64,000 nt of DNA from contig NW_027417522.1 of the NCBI RefSeq assembly GCF_009905375.1, positions 59,587 to 123,586 on the forward strand. Reading direction: 5' to 3'. Of the stretch, positions 9,624-21,551 are shown piece after piece (positions within the stretch are counted from its first letter, which is position 1; every line of letters begins with the position of its first letter). Below the pieces are notes generated by a model that was not told the origin of the DNA, ran no database searches, and worked only from the letters and a program-made list of their open reading frames with translations. Position numbers and translations under genes: made by a program. The stretch comes from Apium graveolens (lineage: Eukaryota; Streptophyta; Magnoliopsida; Apiales; Apiaceae).

Positions 9624-9631
9624 TATATAAA
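9624..9631 (+). promoter_or_regulatory. LTR TATA box (A1)
   Basis: TATATAAA within GTGATATATAAACC, matched by 52385-52392 in the A2 5' LTR. Transcription would start about 30 bp further on, at the U3/R border. Downstream, the AGAGAGAAAA and ATTCAACCCCCCTTCT stretches near the LTR end are conserved between the copies. Confidence 0.7.
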
Positions 9632-9988
9632 CCAAGTAGTAGCTAGTAATTAGATATGAACTTTCCCAGAGCTGTTTAGAAATATCAAGAGAGAAAATCA
9701 TCTAGTTTGTACTAGGAAGCAGCTGTGATTTAATTTTGAATCACAGATTTCATGAAATAACACATCTCTGGTGGAACAACAAATCCACCAGAAAAGTTTT
9801 TAAGTTCTTTGTGTTCATTACATTTGTGTTTGAATATATATATCTGTCTGCTTCAGCTCCAAGCAATTCACACACATTTGATCACTCAAACACTTAGTCT
9901 TACAAACTGCTCAAAACTTGAAAAAGTTTTGAGATTTACATTCAACCCCCCTTCTGTAAATCTCATTGTTAGTCCACTGGGAATAACA

Positions 9989-11452
9989 GCCGTCGTGCTA
10001 TTTGAGGATTTTGAGTGATAGATTAAATAAGACCGCTTACTTTATTATGCAAACGATAGATGTCCACTCTACAAAATTTTTATGAACGCAGAAGAGATAA
10101 TTGGGACAGAGAGACCCCATGACGACTGTGCCGCACAAGGACCCAAGATTTAATTTCACAATGGGACTATTTCCCAAGATATTTTATGAAAAAGGACGGA
10201 CAGAGGAATGACTTAGAGTTCTCAAATCGACAAGTAGAATGAGAGGACTATCCTGACCATTGAAAATACAACTAGCGGCTTAACTTTTATTTGGAACGGT
10301 TTGGGGAATCGCCTATTATTGACAGATATTTCGTGTAGATGTACTTACCACGCTAGCATACGAAAAATACTCGCCGATATCCCTGACGAAGGGCAACGTG
10401 AAAGAGTGAAGGATGTCATTGTCAGAACTGATAGAAGGCAAAGAAGATCGTACACGCCCTATAAAGGCCACTAGTAGCAGGTACCAATAAACGTGAATGC
10501 GTCTAAGGTGCTAGCAAGAATAACAACTACGACCCAGAAGGTGTCGTAGTACTGTAGATATTATACAGGAATTGATTAAAGAAGTCTGACCGATGACGGA
10601 AGCTGAACGTTGCACGATCCTAAAACGTGCCGATCAATTGCGTATGAAATGGTGCTTCCTTCAAGATGGCAACGGGACGATGACGTGCTTTACATTACTA
10701 CGGGAAGAAATGTTAAATATGGCGCTAAGCGTGTAGCAGGATACGAGCGTGTAGAAATGCAACGAGAACTTCTTACATGACTTAATCGACAGAGAGGATG
10801 CGCCAAAATGGGAAAACATTAAAGAATGAAACTCTAGCACTATTAGGAGCGATGTAGGGGGAAACGAATAAGTTGAAGGATGATTCCAAACACTAGAAGA
10901 TGCGCTAATCATCCATGTTATCAATTTTTAAGGGAAATGAAGTGGCCAGTTGACGTTAATCGAATTACCAACAATAACGAGTTATCATGCGTGCATTGGA
11001 ACGGCTACAAAGATTGTACGGAAGAAAGAATCGTTCTCTCTTAGGTTGGGAAGAAATTGGTAAGAGGAGGGTACTGTACTGTAGTTGAGTCAACAGACCA
11101 AAGAAATTCCTAGAACTTATCAGAACCCGGCTAGTGAAAGCCCAGGATGAACAATAGAGATATGCGGACCAAAACTATAAAGACAGAAAGTACGAAGTAG
11201 CGGACCAAGTATTGTTTAAAGTACCTCCCGAGGAGGGAGTGATGAGATTCGAAAGGGAAAGGAATGTTGAACCCAAGATTTATTGAACCAGTTGAAGAAT
11301 TAAAGGACTAAGAAAGTTGACTTATAAATTAGCACCATCGTCGAACGGTCACCAAGTTTATAACGAGTACCACGAATCGACGTTAGGAAATTTAACCGTC
11401 AAAACCAAACATATGATGGAAAATGAGCTAATAAACTCATAGCCAGACTTAG
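9989..11452 (+). pseudogene. Decayed gypsy (Tekay/chromovirus-like) pol 3' part
   Basis: No long ORF survives. Broken reading frames at about 11010-11400 still resemble the end of a chromovirus integrase: DRKYEVADQVLFKV followed by GVMRFERERN and then a TYKLAP / QVYNEYH-like stretch, the usual region after the DDE core in Tekay/Del elements. Upstream (9989-11000) only weak scraps are visible and I cannot assign domains. The sequence continues at 20628 after the inserted LARD-like element, where its polypurine tract and LTR follow. Age is shown by many stops and frameshifts. Confidence 0.65.
11448..11452 (+). repeat. Target site duplication CTTAG (left)
   Basis: CTTAG immediately before TGTAATATCC. 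It is identical to 20623-20627 immediately after the right LTR. A 5-bp duplication is normal for Ty3/gypsy and copia integration. Confidence 0.95.
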
Positions 11453-12356
11453 TGTAATATCCCATATTTTCAAATCTTATTATTATAATTATTTGGAATT
11501 ATTTATGTGATTTTAGGTGAATTTTGGTGAATTATCTGATAAGTGGAATTGATGTTTGGGTGTTTAGATGTGATATTATTTGAGTATTTGAATTTTATAT
11601 GTCCAGAATAAAATATGTGATGGGTCTGTCGGCTACATGTGGTTGTATTGTTAATTGTTTGTGATTTGTTGGACGCGAAGATGAATTTCATAATTAATTA
11701 CTGAGCGGTATACATTTAATTCATTTTAAAATGATTTTAATTAAATATTGATGCTCATAAATGTTAAAATTGCTCCTAAAATTATTTTTGTTGTTTTATA
11801 ATTTTATTTATAATTTTTAGGAATTTATAAAATTTAGAAATCAATATTTCATTAATTATTTATCTTTAAATGATTTTCTGATTTTATTAAATCGTAAAAT
11901 CATTATTTAATTTCAAAATATTTCAATAATCATGAAAATTTTAATTTGTTAATTTTTAATTCTTTCGAGAATTCTAAAAATTAATTTGTCAATTTTCGTG
12001 CTTTATTTATCAGCGCACATTTTCGTTTTATTTCAAATCTCGAGGCGAAACCGGGGTTGCAGGTAAAAGAGAGAAAAATATATATATATAAAAAAAAAAA
12101 AAAAAAAACAACATAAACACACCCCACCCCCCTGTGGTCTCTCGCCTCTACCCTGTCTTGTATCTTTCGATTGAATTAATCTCTCTTGCAGCTCTCAATC
12201 TCTCTCACTCTCTATCTCTCTCAATCATCTCTCCCTCTCTTCCCTCTCCCTCTTTCTTTTTCGTTTTCTTCCTGGTTTCGTCCTTTCTTTTTCCGGTGGT
12301 AACTCCGCCGCCGCCGCTTTATTCTCCGGTGGGTTTTGGTTCTGTTCTTCTCGTTG

Positions 12357-12396
<40 letters not shown>

Positions 12397-12713
12397 TCAC
12401 GTGTGTATATATTTATGTGTGTGCTGCGTGTTCTATGTTTCCGCTGTGTTTGCTTGATTCCTGTGTTTCCGGCCACCCGCGCGTGGTTGCGCGTGTCGGT
12501 GGCGGGATGGTTCGATTGTTTTCTGTTATTTGGTTCCTGTTAATTCGAATTGATTTGTGTTTATATGAATTTATTAATTGATTTTCTGCAGGGAAATAAA
12601 TGAATAAATATTCGTGAAATAAAAATAAATAAATTTCTTGCGGGAAATTATATAATTAAGCGGTGGAATTTACGTAGGATGCTCGATATAAAGGGAACCC
12701 GTAAATTTTATCG

Positions 12714-12744
12714 CCGTCGGCGATGAGCCTCGGCGAGCCGACGG
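12714..12744 (+). repeat. GC-rich inverted repeat in LARD-like LTR
   Basis: Arms CCGTCGGC (12714-12721) and GCCGACGG (12737-12744) are perfect over 8 bp with a 15-nt loop, in very AT-rich surroundings. The same structure is present 5275 bp further on in the right LTR (17989-18019). Confidence 0.75.
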
Positions 12745-13720
12745 TGGGCGATGATGATTTTTATCTGAGTCCTACATCTATAAATGAAATAAATTAGTTC
12801 GTGAAATTAATTTCGAAATGAAAATTAAGAATTAAAATATAAAAATATGAATAAACATGATAGATAATTAAAATTTCATTGGTGTTTGGGAATTATGAAT
12901 TGTGATGGTGAATGATTGGTTGTTGTTGTTATTATGATTGACGTCGGGATGTTCGACGGGTAGGCCGATAAACAAAGGAGACGCTGCCCGATTTTTGGGA
13001 ATTTAATCCCGGAAATACGGGAACGTAACCTATAATTATCGGAGACGTCGAACGAGGATATGTAATTTTACGAAACCTAATTACGTGTTGTTGGGACAAG
13101 ATATTTTATAAATCAACCGTTCGTCTGTTTAATATGAAACGAACGCGTACAGACTCAGAAAAATATTCCGCTTTCATTAAAAATACTTTCGAGACCCAAA
13201 TTCTTTTGTTTCGAAAGGTCGTTTGTTTTACGAATCATTCCAAGTCGATTATTGATCGATAAATCATATTTTTGACCCGATTTCAGTTTTAAACGTATCG
13301 AGTCGAACCTATTGACGAACTGAGTCATATGTGATATGAATTATGTGATACGTGGATTATGTGCTTACGTGCTATGTGAATTATGTGCATATGTGGGTCA
13401 AGATTCCTGTGTTTGGCTGATATAATTATGTATGGGCTATCGTATGGGTAGACGATAGGCTTTTGACGCGTAGTTCGTCGAGTGGTTATCGATTAGACAA
13501 TTAAAGTTGTATCTTTTAATTATAGATGCGGATCTCTCGAGTTGATCGGGACAAGACGTTGGATAAGGAATGAGATGGAATGGTATTGGGTATCTGGCTT
13601 CTAGCAATCGCAGGAGCAACATATCAATCAAGTGTTGAATAGAAGGACGGTGATGTCTTAAGACAGAATGTCAGAATAGATGCGTCTTTATGAGTGTGAC
13701 TAACTGCTAAAACCCAAAGG

Positions 13721-13833
13721 CAAGTACACTAACCTCACTTATCATTCAAGTGACGTTTATTTCGATTCATATTATGCAAGTACCCCTGACTTCACTTATC
13801 ATTCAAGTGACGTTTATTTCGAAATATATTATG
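13721..13833 (+). repeat. 56/57-bp tandem duplication in LARD-like LTR
   Basis: Units 13721-13776 and 13777-13833 both read CAAGTAC...CTCACTTATCATTCAAGTGACG-like sequence and end in ATATTATG. The right LTR has the pair at about 18996-19108. It was therefore present before this insertion. Confidence 0.85.
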
Positions 13834-15347
13834 CAAGTATTGTTTTCCCTATTCTCTGTTCGGAATAGATAAATGTTTTACATATCGCTAAATTAAATAA
13901 TTCTGTTTACACAAGTACCCTCTGCTATTCTATGTTCAGAATAGTCAAGTGATTTTACTTATCCAATTATCGGACTTACAAATGTTTTGGATTTTTAGAA
14001 AAGTGATTTGGTTGTGAATATTCCTACCCAAGAATTGGGGGAATAAAATTATTTTGGGTGTCGAATATTATGACCCCTTTTCAATAAAAGGTTTTGAGAT
14101 TTGATGGTTACTGGTAGCGTAAGAGGCCGAGGCACCGGTCCAGCGTGAGCTATTATACGGAAGTGCAATACAGAAGTGTAATATCTTACAAGGCTAGTTA
14201 TGCCTTTTTCTGGCGCCCTATAGGTACCGTATGTCTTCGGAATACGGGTAGTACCTATATTTACGGTATGGCTGCGGGATACCGGTGTTGTTTCGTGACT
14301 GATCATCAGGAACAGCATAGTGTATAATTGGTTCCAATCTAAATAGATATCTAAAATTCTTTATTGTTTTGATAATCATAGCATAAATGATTTATCAACT
14401 GATTCGGTTTTGGATTAAAAATACTGATTCTGTTTTGGATTAAAGTGAATTGTGGTTTTGATTCAGTCTCTTATTTTTGCTGATACTTACGTTGTTGTTA
14501 AATATCAAAGGTGGTATTAGTATAGATGATTGATGTTGACTTCAGTATGGAATGTTGTGAGCATCAAAGTTCGTGTTAATATCTAATTTGATATGACAGC
14601 AAAATAAGTATTAATTTCAAGAGTTCGGTTTGAGTAAAGTTTATGATTCAATCCATAATCATTGTTTCATGTTATTGTGGTTTACGATATTTCCGTAAAC
14701 ACTGTTTTACGAGTTTTATTCTCGTCAAGATTCAAAGTATTGCTGAATCCTTTCGCTTGAAAATATCAAAAAGGGTTTATAATTCAGCAATTATGATTTT
14801 AAATGTTCTGCTCTAATGCAGATATCGGTTTTATATCAAAAGACCCTATATATGCTATAATGATCTTGCTGAGCATTTCTTCCGCTCATACTTGCCTGTT
14901 TTTAAATTTAACCTCCAGTGAGGATTAGCTTGCGCTGTTTAGCTGCATAGTTCGAGGAAGCAAAGAAGAAGCTTTTCGAAGGTGGTTGGTCCAGGGTTTG
15001 CGGACTAGTGTAAGTTTTATTGTGTAAAATTGTTTATATTATATTGTATTATATTATAGTTGTCTATTTTATTTGGGCCTAGTATACTTCATTTCGAAGT
15101 TATACTAGTGGGTTTAGTTTTGAGTTTGAGATTTGTTGAACAGAGTTTTAAAAGAAAGTGAAAAATTATTTGTGGAATTTTGATTTCTTGTTTCTAGAAC
15201 TGTAACCTTAAAAGATCTTGGATTAGTTGGGGTCATTTATGCTAAATATCTTCCGCTGGCAATTATTTATTGATTAAACAGGTTATTTTGGATTGAGATT
15301 TTTTAGTGACGACCAAATCCCCTGACCCCGGATTTGGGGGCGTGACA

Positions 15348-16727
15348 GGTTGGTATCAGAGCTGAAGTTATAGTAAACTAGAAACGAGAGTATGTAGGAG
15401 TGTGTATAGCTATGTGAGGACGTTTGAGCTCATATCGAGTTCCTGTTGGACTATTGGATATAGTACCAACGAGTAAGTTAAGATAAGGCGTATTCGTTTG
15501 AGATGGTTGTGCTGAGCTGGATGGAACTCCTGGCAATTGCAAAACTTCTATTTTGGAATCTTTCGAGACTACGATTCGACGACGATGGAGATTATCGATA
15601 TCCTTGGAACGTGAAGAAGTGTCTAGAAGTGGATGACGATTCAACTGAAGAGTTCAAATTGAAGATAAGTATTAAGATTTTGGCAATACCTTTTCTTTCT
15701 ATAATTCCTTTTGACATCTCTCAAAAAGAAGTAATTGTTGGAGGATATATTCCCTAACACTCATTTTCAATCATAACTGTGTTTTAAATGTGCCAGAGGT
15801 TGTCATGAAGCCTATTTTTCAGGTTTTGATAGCTCTGTCAAGTTATGATAATAAATTCCACTTTTCTTATTTGGTGGATAGTTTCTTGATAATGTGACAC
15901 CACTTGCTCATTTTGGTGCCAGAATTTTGTTCTCTGGATTTCATTTCCTTCAGAAATATCAGCTTTGAAATCTTTCCAATTTTATTCATTTGATCTTGGA
16001 TTCCTTTGATATTCTTTTATTCTGACTGAGATGAACAACCCTAATTATAGGGGACACAAGGTATCCCTGTCTGTGTGATAGGAGTTGGATGGGACGCCAT
16101 CACTTGTGTGTGTTGTGAATACATGAAGGTTAACAACCTTTAGTAGTGTCTTAATTTGGACACGCAATACCAAGTTCGTTTGATCATATTGATCTCTCAG
16201 TTATTCTTTTATTTCAACAATATTTTTCTCAAATTCAGATTTTGGTTCCATGATGATATCAAATTCTTTTCTTTTTGAAATTCTATGATTTTATCATCTC
16301 AAATATTCAAAGGTATGCCAATCAAGTTAAGTTGAGTATCCTGTTCAAGTCAAAGTAAGGCGATGTGATGGAATTATGAAGGACGACAGTGGACTGCAAT
16401 GCGATTAGAATATCAGGGGCGTATAGCGAAGTCAATCTGTTCTTTTATTTCTCTCTCTATCTTTCTTTCTTTTCTTCTCTCTATCTTTCTCTCTATTCTT
16501 CTTTCTCGCAATCAGTAAAGCGACTCTATTGAGGAATTGGTCAAAGGATGTAGACGGAACAGTGGTACACAGTGAAGCTCCTGTAAAAGTTTTATTATAC
16601 CAGGAATACAAGATTTGTTTAAGATTATGGAAAAGTGAGGTTATTTGGAAATGGAAAGTTGGTTAGAAAACCCTAAGTGCTGTCTTCTGCTGATTCCGAG
16701 GACGGAATCCTTATAAGGAGGGTATAT
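15348..16727 (+). other. Non-coding interior of the LARD-like element, with PBS and purine tract
   Basis: TGGTATCAGAGC at 15351-15362 matches the 3' end of initiator Met-tRNA, the usual minus-strand primer. The following ~140 bp align with the start of the old gypsy interior at 24738. The remainder has a pyrimidine-rich microsatellite (about 16440-16508) and an 84-codon ORF at 15503-15757 with no recognisable motif, probably chance. It ends in TTATAAGGAGGGTATA (16711-16726), the likely polypurine tract, next to the right LTR. Confidence 0.85.
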
Positions 16728-17359
16728 TGTAATATCCCATATTTTCAAATCTTATTATTATAATTATTTGGAATTATTTATGTGATTTTAGGTGAATTTT
16801 GGTGAATTATCTGATAAGTGGAATTGATGTTTGGGTGTTTAGATGTGATATTATTTGAGTATTTGAATTTTATATGTCCAGAATAAAATATGTGATGGGT
16901 CTGTCGGCTACATGTGGTTGTATTGTTAATTGTTTGTGATTTGTTGGACGCGAAGATGAATTTCATAATTAATTACTGAGCGGTATACATTTAATTCATT
17001 TTAAAATGATTTTAATTAAATATTGATGCTCATAAATGTTAAAATTGCTCCTAAAATTATTTTTGTTGTTTTATAATTTTATTTATAATTTTTAGGAATT
17101 TATAAAATTTAGAAATCAATATTTCATTAATTATTTATCTTTAAATGATTTTCTGATTTTATTAAATCGTAAAATCATTATTTAATTTCAAAATATTTCA
17201 ATAATCATGAAAATTTTAATTTGTTAATTTTTAATTCTTTCGAGAATTCTAAAAATTAATTTGTCAATTTTCGTGCTTTATTTATCAGCGCACATTTTCG
17301 TTTTATTTCAAATCTCGAGGCGAAACCGGGGTTGCAGGTAAAAGAGAGAAAAATATATA

Positions 17360-17391
<32 letters not shown>

Positions 17392-17639
17392 CAACATAAA
17401 CACACCCCACCCCCCTGTGGTCTCTCGCCTCTACCCTGTCTTGTATCTTTCGATTGAATTAATCTCTCTTGCAGCTCTCAATCTCTCTCACTCTCTATCT
17501 CTCTCAATCATCTCTCCCTCTCTTCCCTCTCCCTCTTTCTTTTTCGTTTTCTTCCTGGTTTCGTCCTTTCTTTTTCCGGTGGTAACTCCGCCGCCGCCGC
17601 TTTATTCTCCGGTGGGTTTTGGTTCTGTTCTTCTCGTTG

Positions 17640-17671
<32 letters not shown>

Positions 17672-20622
17672 TCACGTGTGTATATATTTATGTGTGTGCT
17701 GCGTGTTCTATGTTTCCGCTGTGTTTGCTTGATTCCTGTGTTTCCGGCCACCCGCGCGTGGTTGCGCGTGTCGGTGGCGGGATGGTTCGATTGTTTTCTG
17801 TTATTTGGTTCCTGTTAATTCGAATTGATTTGTGTTTATATGAATTTATTAATTGATTTTCTGCAGGGAAATAAATGAATAAATATTCGTGAAATAAAAA
17901 TAAATAAATTTCTTGCGGGAAATTATATAATTAAGCGGTGGAATTTACGTAGGATGCTCGATATAAAGGGAACCCGTAAATTTTATCGCCGTCGGCGATG
18001 AGCCTCGGCGAGCCGACGGTGGGCGATGATGATTTTTATCTGAGTCCTACATCTATAAATGAAATAAATTAGTTCGTGAAATTAATTTCGAAATGAAAAT
18101 TAAGAATTAAAATATAAAAATACGAATAAACATGATAGATAATTAAAATTTCATTGGTGTTTGGGAATTATGAATTGTGATGGTGAATGATTGGTTGTTG
18201 TTGTTATTATGATTGACGTCGGGATGTTCGACGGGTAGGCCGATAAACAAAGGAGACGCTGCCCGATTTTTGGGAATTTAATCCCGGAAATACGGGAACG
18301 TAACCTATAATTATCGGAGACGTCGAACGAGGATATGTAATTTTACGAAACCTAATTACGTGTTGTTGGGACAAGATATTTTATAAATCAACCGTTCGTC
18401 TGTTTAATATGAAACGAACGCGTACAGACTCAGAAAAATATTCCGCTTTCATTAAAAATACTTTCGAGACCCAAATTCTTTTGTTTCGAAAGGTCGTTTG
18501 TTTTACGAATCATTCCAAGTCGATTATTGATCGATAAATCATATTTTTGACCCGATTTCAGTTTTAAACGTATCGAGTCGAACCTATTGACGAACTGAGT
18601 CATATGTGATATGAATTATGTGATACGTGGATTATGTGCTTACGTGCTATGTGAATTATGTGCATATGTGGGTCAAGATTCCTGTGTTTGGCTGATATAA
18701 TTATGTATGGGCTATCGTATGGGTAGACGATAGGCTTTTGACGCGTAGTTCGTCGAGTGGTTATCGATTAGACAATTAAAGTTGTATCTTTTAATTATAG
18801 ATGCGGATCTCTCGAGTTGATCGGGACAAGACGTTAGATAAGGAATGAGATGGAATGGTATTGGGTATCTGGCTTCTAGCAATCGCAGGAGCAACATATC
18901 AATCAAGTGTTGAATAGAAGGACGGTGATGTCTTAAGACAGAATGTCAGAATAGATGCGTCTTTATGAGTGTGACTAACTGCTAAAACCCAAAGGCAAGT
19001 ACACTAACCTCACTTATCATTCAAGTGACGTTTATTTCGATTCATATTATGCAAGTACCCCTGACTTCACTTATCATTCAAGTGACGTTTATTTCGAAAT
19101 ATATTATGCAAGTATTGTTTTCCCTATTCTCTGTTCGGAATAGATAAATGTTTTACATATCGCTAAATTAAATAATTCTGTTTACACAAGTACCCTCTGC
19201 TATTCTATGTTCAGAATAGTCAAGTGATTTTACTTATCCAATTATCGGACTTACAAATGTTTTGGATTTTTAGAAAAGTGATTTGGTTGTGAATATTCCT
19301 ACCCAAGAATTGGGGGAATAAAATTATTTCGGGTGTCGAATATTATGACCCCTTTTCAATAAAAGGTTTTGAGATTTGATGGTTACTGGTAGCGTAAGAG
19401 GCCGAGGCACCGGTCCAGCGTGAGCTATTATACGGAAGTGCAATACAGAAGTGTAATATCTTACAAGGCTAGTTATGCCTTTTTCTGGCGCCCTATAGGT
19501 ACCGTATGTCTTCGGAATACGGGTAGTACCTATATTTACGGTATGGCTGCGGGATACCGGTGTTGTTTCGTGACTGATCATCAGGAACAACATAGTGTAT
19601 AATTGGTTCCAATCTAAATAGATATCTAAAATTCTTTATTGTTTTGATAATCATAGCATAAATGATTTATCAACTGATTCGGTTTTGGATTAAAAATACT
19701 GATTCTGTTTTGGATTAAAGTGAATTGTGGTTTTGATTCAGTCTCTTATTTTTGCTGATACTTACGTTGTTGTTAAATATCAAAGGTGGTATTAGTATAG
19801 ATGATTGATGTTGACTTCAGTATGGAATGTTGTGAGCATCAAAGTTCGTGTTAATATCTAATTTGATATGACAGCAAAATAAGTATTAATTTCAAGAGTT
19901 CGGTTTGAGTAAAGTTTATGATTCAATCCATAATCATTGTTTCATGTTATTGTGGTTTACGATATTTCCGTAAACACTGTTTTACGAGTTTTATTCTCGT
20001 CAAGATTCAAAGTATTGCTGAATCCTTTCGCTTGAAAATATCAAAAAGGGTTTATAATTCAGCAATTATGATTTTAAATGTTCTGCTCTAATGCAGATAT
20101 CGGTTTTATATCAAAAGACCCTATATATGCTATAATGATCTTGCTGAGCATTTCTTCCGCTCATACTTGCCTGTTTTTAAATTTAACCTTCAGTGAGGAT
20201 TAGCTTGCGCTGTTTAGCTGCATAGTTCGAGGAAGCAAAGAAGAAGCTTTTCGAAGGTGGTTGGTCCAGGGTTTGCGGACTAGTGTAAGTTTTATTGTGT
20301 AAAATTGTTTATATTATATTGTATTATATTATAGTTGTCTATTTTATTTGGGCCTAGTATACTTCATTTCGAAGTTATACTAGTGGGTTTAGTTTTGAGT
20401 TTGAGATTTGTTGAACAGAGTTTTAAAAGAAAGTGAAAAATTATTTGTGGAATTTTGATTTCTTGTTTCTAGAACTGTAACCTTAAAAGATCTTGGATTA
20501 GTTGGGGTCATTTATGCTAAATATCTTCCGCTGGCAATTATTTATTGATTAAACAGGTTATTTTGGATTGAGATTTTTTAGTGACGACCAAATCCCCTGA
20601 CCCCGGATTTGGGGGCGTGACA
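16728..20622 (+). repeat. 3' LTR of the LARD-like element (3895 bp)
   Basis: Near-identical to 11453-15347. Positions differ by a constant 5275 except between the A-tract and the TA run, where an 8-bp longer A-tract is offset by a shorter TA run. Followed by CTTAG. Confidence 0.95.
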
Positions 20623-20627
20623 CTTAG
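20623..20627 (+). repeat. Target site duplication CTTAG (right)
   Basis: Matches 11448-11452. It marks the point where the older gypsy sequence resumes. Confidence 0.95.
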
Positions 20628-20826
20628 CGTATGCCGAGTAACGAGTAGAGGTCATAAGACTACAAGGACAAGTACCCGGAAATATATTGGATGGATGAGT
20701 GGAAATTTTATGAAAAGATCAAATACTGCAAGGTCAACGTGAGAACTCGAGGTTGTCATGCAAAAAGCATATCCCTACCTGTTTCTGAACTGATTCTGGG
20801 ACATAATCCTTTTAAGGGGGGAAGAC
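20628..20826 (+). other. Rest of the old gypsy interior with polypurine tract
   Basis: Non-coding. Its last 60 bases (CTGATTCTGGGACATAATCC...) match the end of the LARD-like interior (CTGATTCCGAGGACGGAATCC...). It ends in TTTAAGGGGGGAAGAC (20811-20826), a polypurine tract that touches the LTR at 20827. Confidence 0.8.
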
Positions 20827-21543
20827 TGTAAGAACCCAAATTTTTGAAATCGGAAAAAGACCTTTATGAATAGTAATATAATAACTTGAATTTTTGAGAC
20901 CTTGTAAAATGTTTAATGAATAGTAACCCTGACGGACGGGGGAAAAACTTTTTATCCCACACTATATTGTGCATGAGAAAATGAGTTTCGGAATTGAAAT
21001 TACGATTATACGTACCAAATGAGTGTATGTAAATGCTATTAGTTTTTGAAGAAAATGAACTTTGAAAAACGACCGTATTTACGACCCATCGAGGATTACG
21101 GGGATCACAATATAATTACGAGATTAAAACCCTACGGATTTATATTCAAGTATGATAATTAAAAATATAAGGAATAAATACTAAAGGAATTACGTCGCGA
21201 ACCATTTACGAATAAGTATTACGAAAACGTTTAAGCGACCGAGCGAATGCGTAAACGATTAAATAAATGTAATGCACTAACTAAACCATGGTACGAAAGT
21301 AACCATGGTTACTTCATCAAATAGTGAGCTAACCATAGGATGATCAAGCTAGCTAGCAAAATAGTGTGCTAATGAAGCTAATCCATGTAGTTAGCTTGTA
21401 ACTTAGCAAGCTACTTAGATTTTGTCCCCAAGATTTGCAACAAGAATAAATCTAGGATTCAACCTAGGAGAATAAAAATCAAGTGGAAGATATCATACCC
21501 CATTTCCTAGAAGCAACTTAGAGAAGCAACCAAGAGAAGCAAG

Positions 21544-21551
21544 TATAAATA
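21544..21551 (+). promoter_or_regulatory. LTR TATA box of the Tekay-like element
   Basis: TATAAATA followed by a run of C and TTCTTCAAGC. This is the only canonical TATA in a C/T-rich context within this LTR. No functional evidence beyond the motif. Confidence 0.55.

Larger units (their letters stand above)
1..9988 (+). mobile_element. Sirevirus-type Ty1/copia element, copy A1 (5' end outside window)
   Basis: A plus-strand copia element entered in the last part of gag and complete to its 3' LTR. The order is gag end, protease-integrase-RT-RNase H, a 532-bp spacer, a 4.5-kb env-like ORF, polypurine tract and LTR. A large ORF between pol and the 3' LTR of a copia element is the hallmark of Sireviruses (SIRE/Maximus group). 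Gag, pol and env-like regions align along their length with the copy at 51722-64000, so both belong to one family (here 'family A'). Pol carries a frameshift and a nonsense codon while the env-like ORF is open. Bases 9989-9993 (GCCGT) should be the right target duplication, but the left copy is outside the window. Confidence 0.93.
8918..9988 (+). repeat. 3' LTR of Sirevirus A1 (1071 bp)
   Basis: It begins TGTTAGGAATA after the polypurine tract and ends GGGAATAACA. The A2 5' LTR (51722-52746) has the same ends and general order. U3 carries an inverted pair of the family word at 8991-9000/9014-9023 and a direct array at 9225-9385. A TATA box is at 9624-9631. No coding sequence. Confidence 0.92.
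11453..15347 (+). repeat. 5' LTR of the LARD-like element (3895 bp)
   Basis: TGTAATATCC...CGTGACA. It contains an A-tract near 12090-12108, a CT-rich block (12134-12290), a (TA)n run (about 12359-12395) and a GC-rich inverted repeat at 12714-12744. Against the right LTR I saw at least five substitutions plus length changes in the A-tract and TA run. Several short ORFs inside are not credible genes: they run through the microsatellites and change frame between the two LTRs. Confidence 0.95.
11453..20622 (+). mobile_element. Complete young non-autonomous LTR retrotransposon (LARD-like), 9170 bp
   Basis: Two direct LTRs of 3895 bp surround only 1380 bp of internal DNA, bounded by the 5-bp duplication CTTAG. 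A tRNA-iMet-type primer site follows the left LTR and a purine-rich tract precedes the right LTR. No gag, protease, RT or integrase motif can be read in either strand of the internal part. Long LTRs with a short non-coding interior fit the LARD class. LTR ends (TGTAA...GGATTTGGGGGCGTGACA) and internal borders resemble the old gypsy element it landed in, so it is probably a derivative of the Tekay-like group moved by proteins in trans (inference). Confidence 0.93.

Noticed and set aside
12134..12457. A 107-codon ORF in the left LARD LTR and its 133-codon counterpart at 17417-17818
   Set aside because: It is pyrimidine-rich low-complexity sequence running through a TA microsatellite; the two LTR copies differ in frame and length. 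It looks like an LTR leader, not a gene.
15503..15757. 84-codon ORF in the LARD interior
   Set aside because: Starts with ATG but has no motif, no relative in the window and lies in the non-coding leader of a non-autonomous element. Likely chance.
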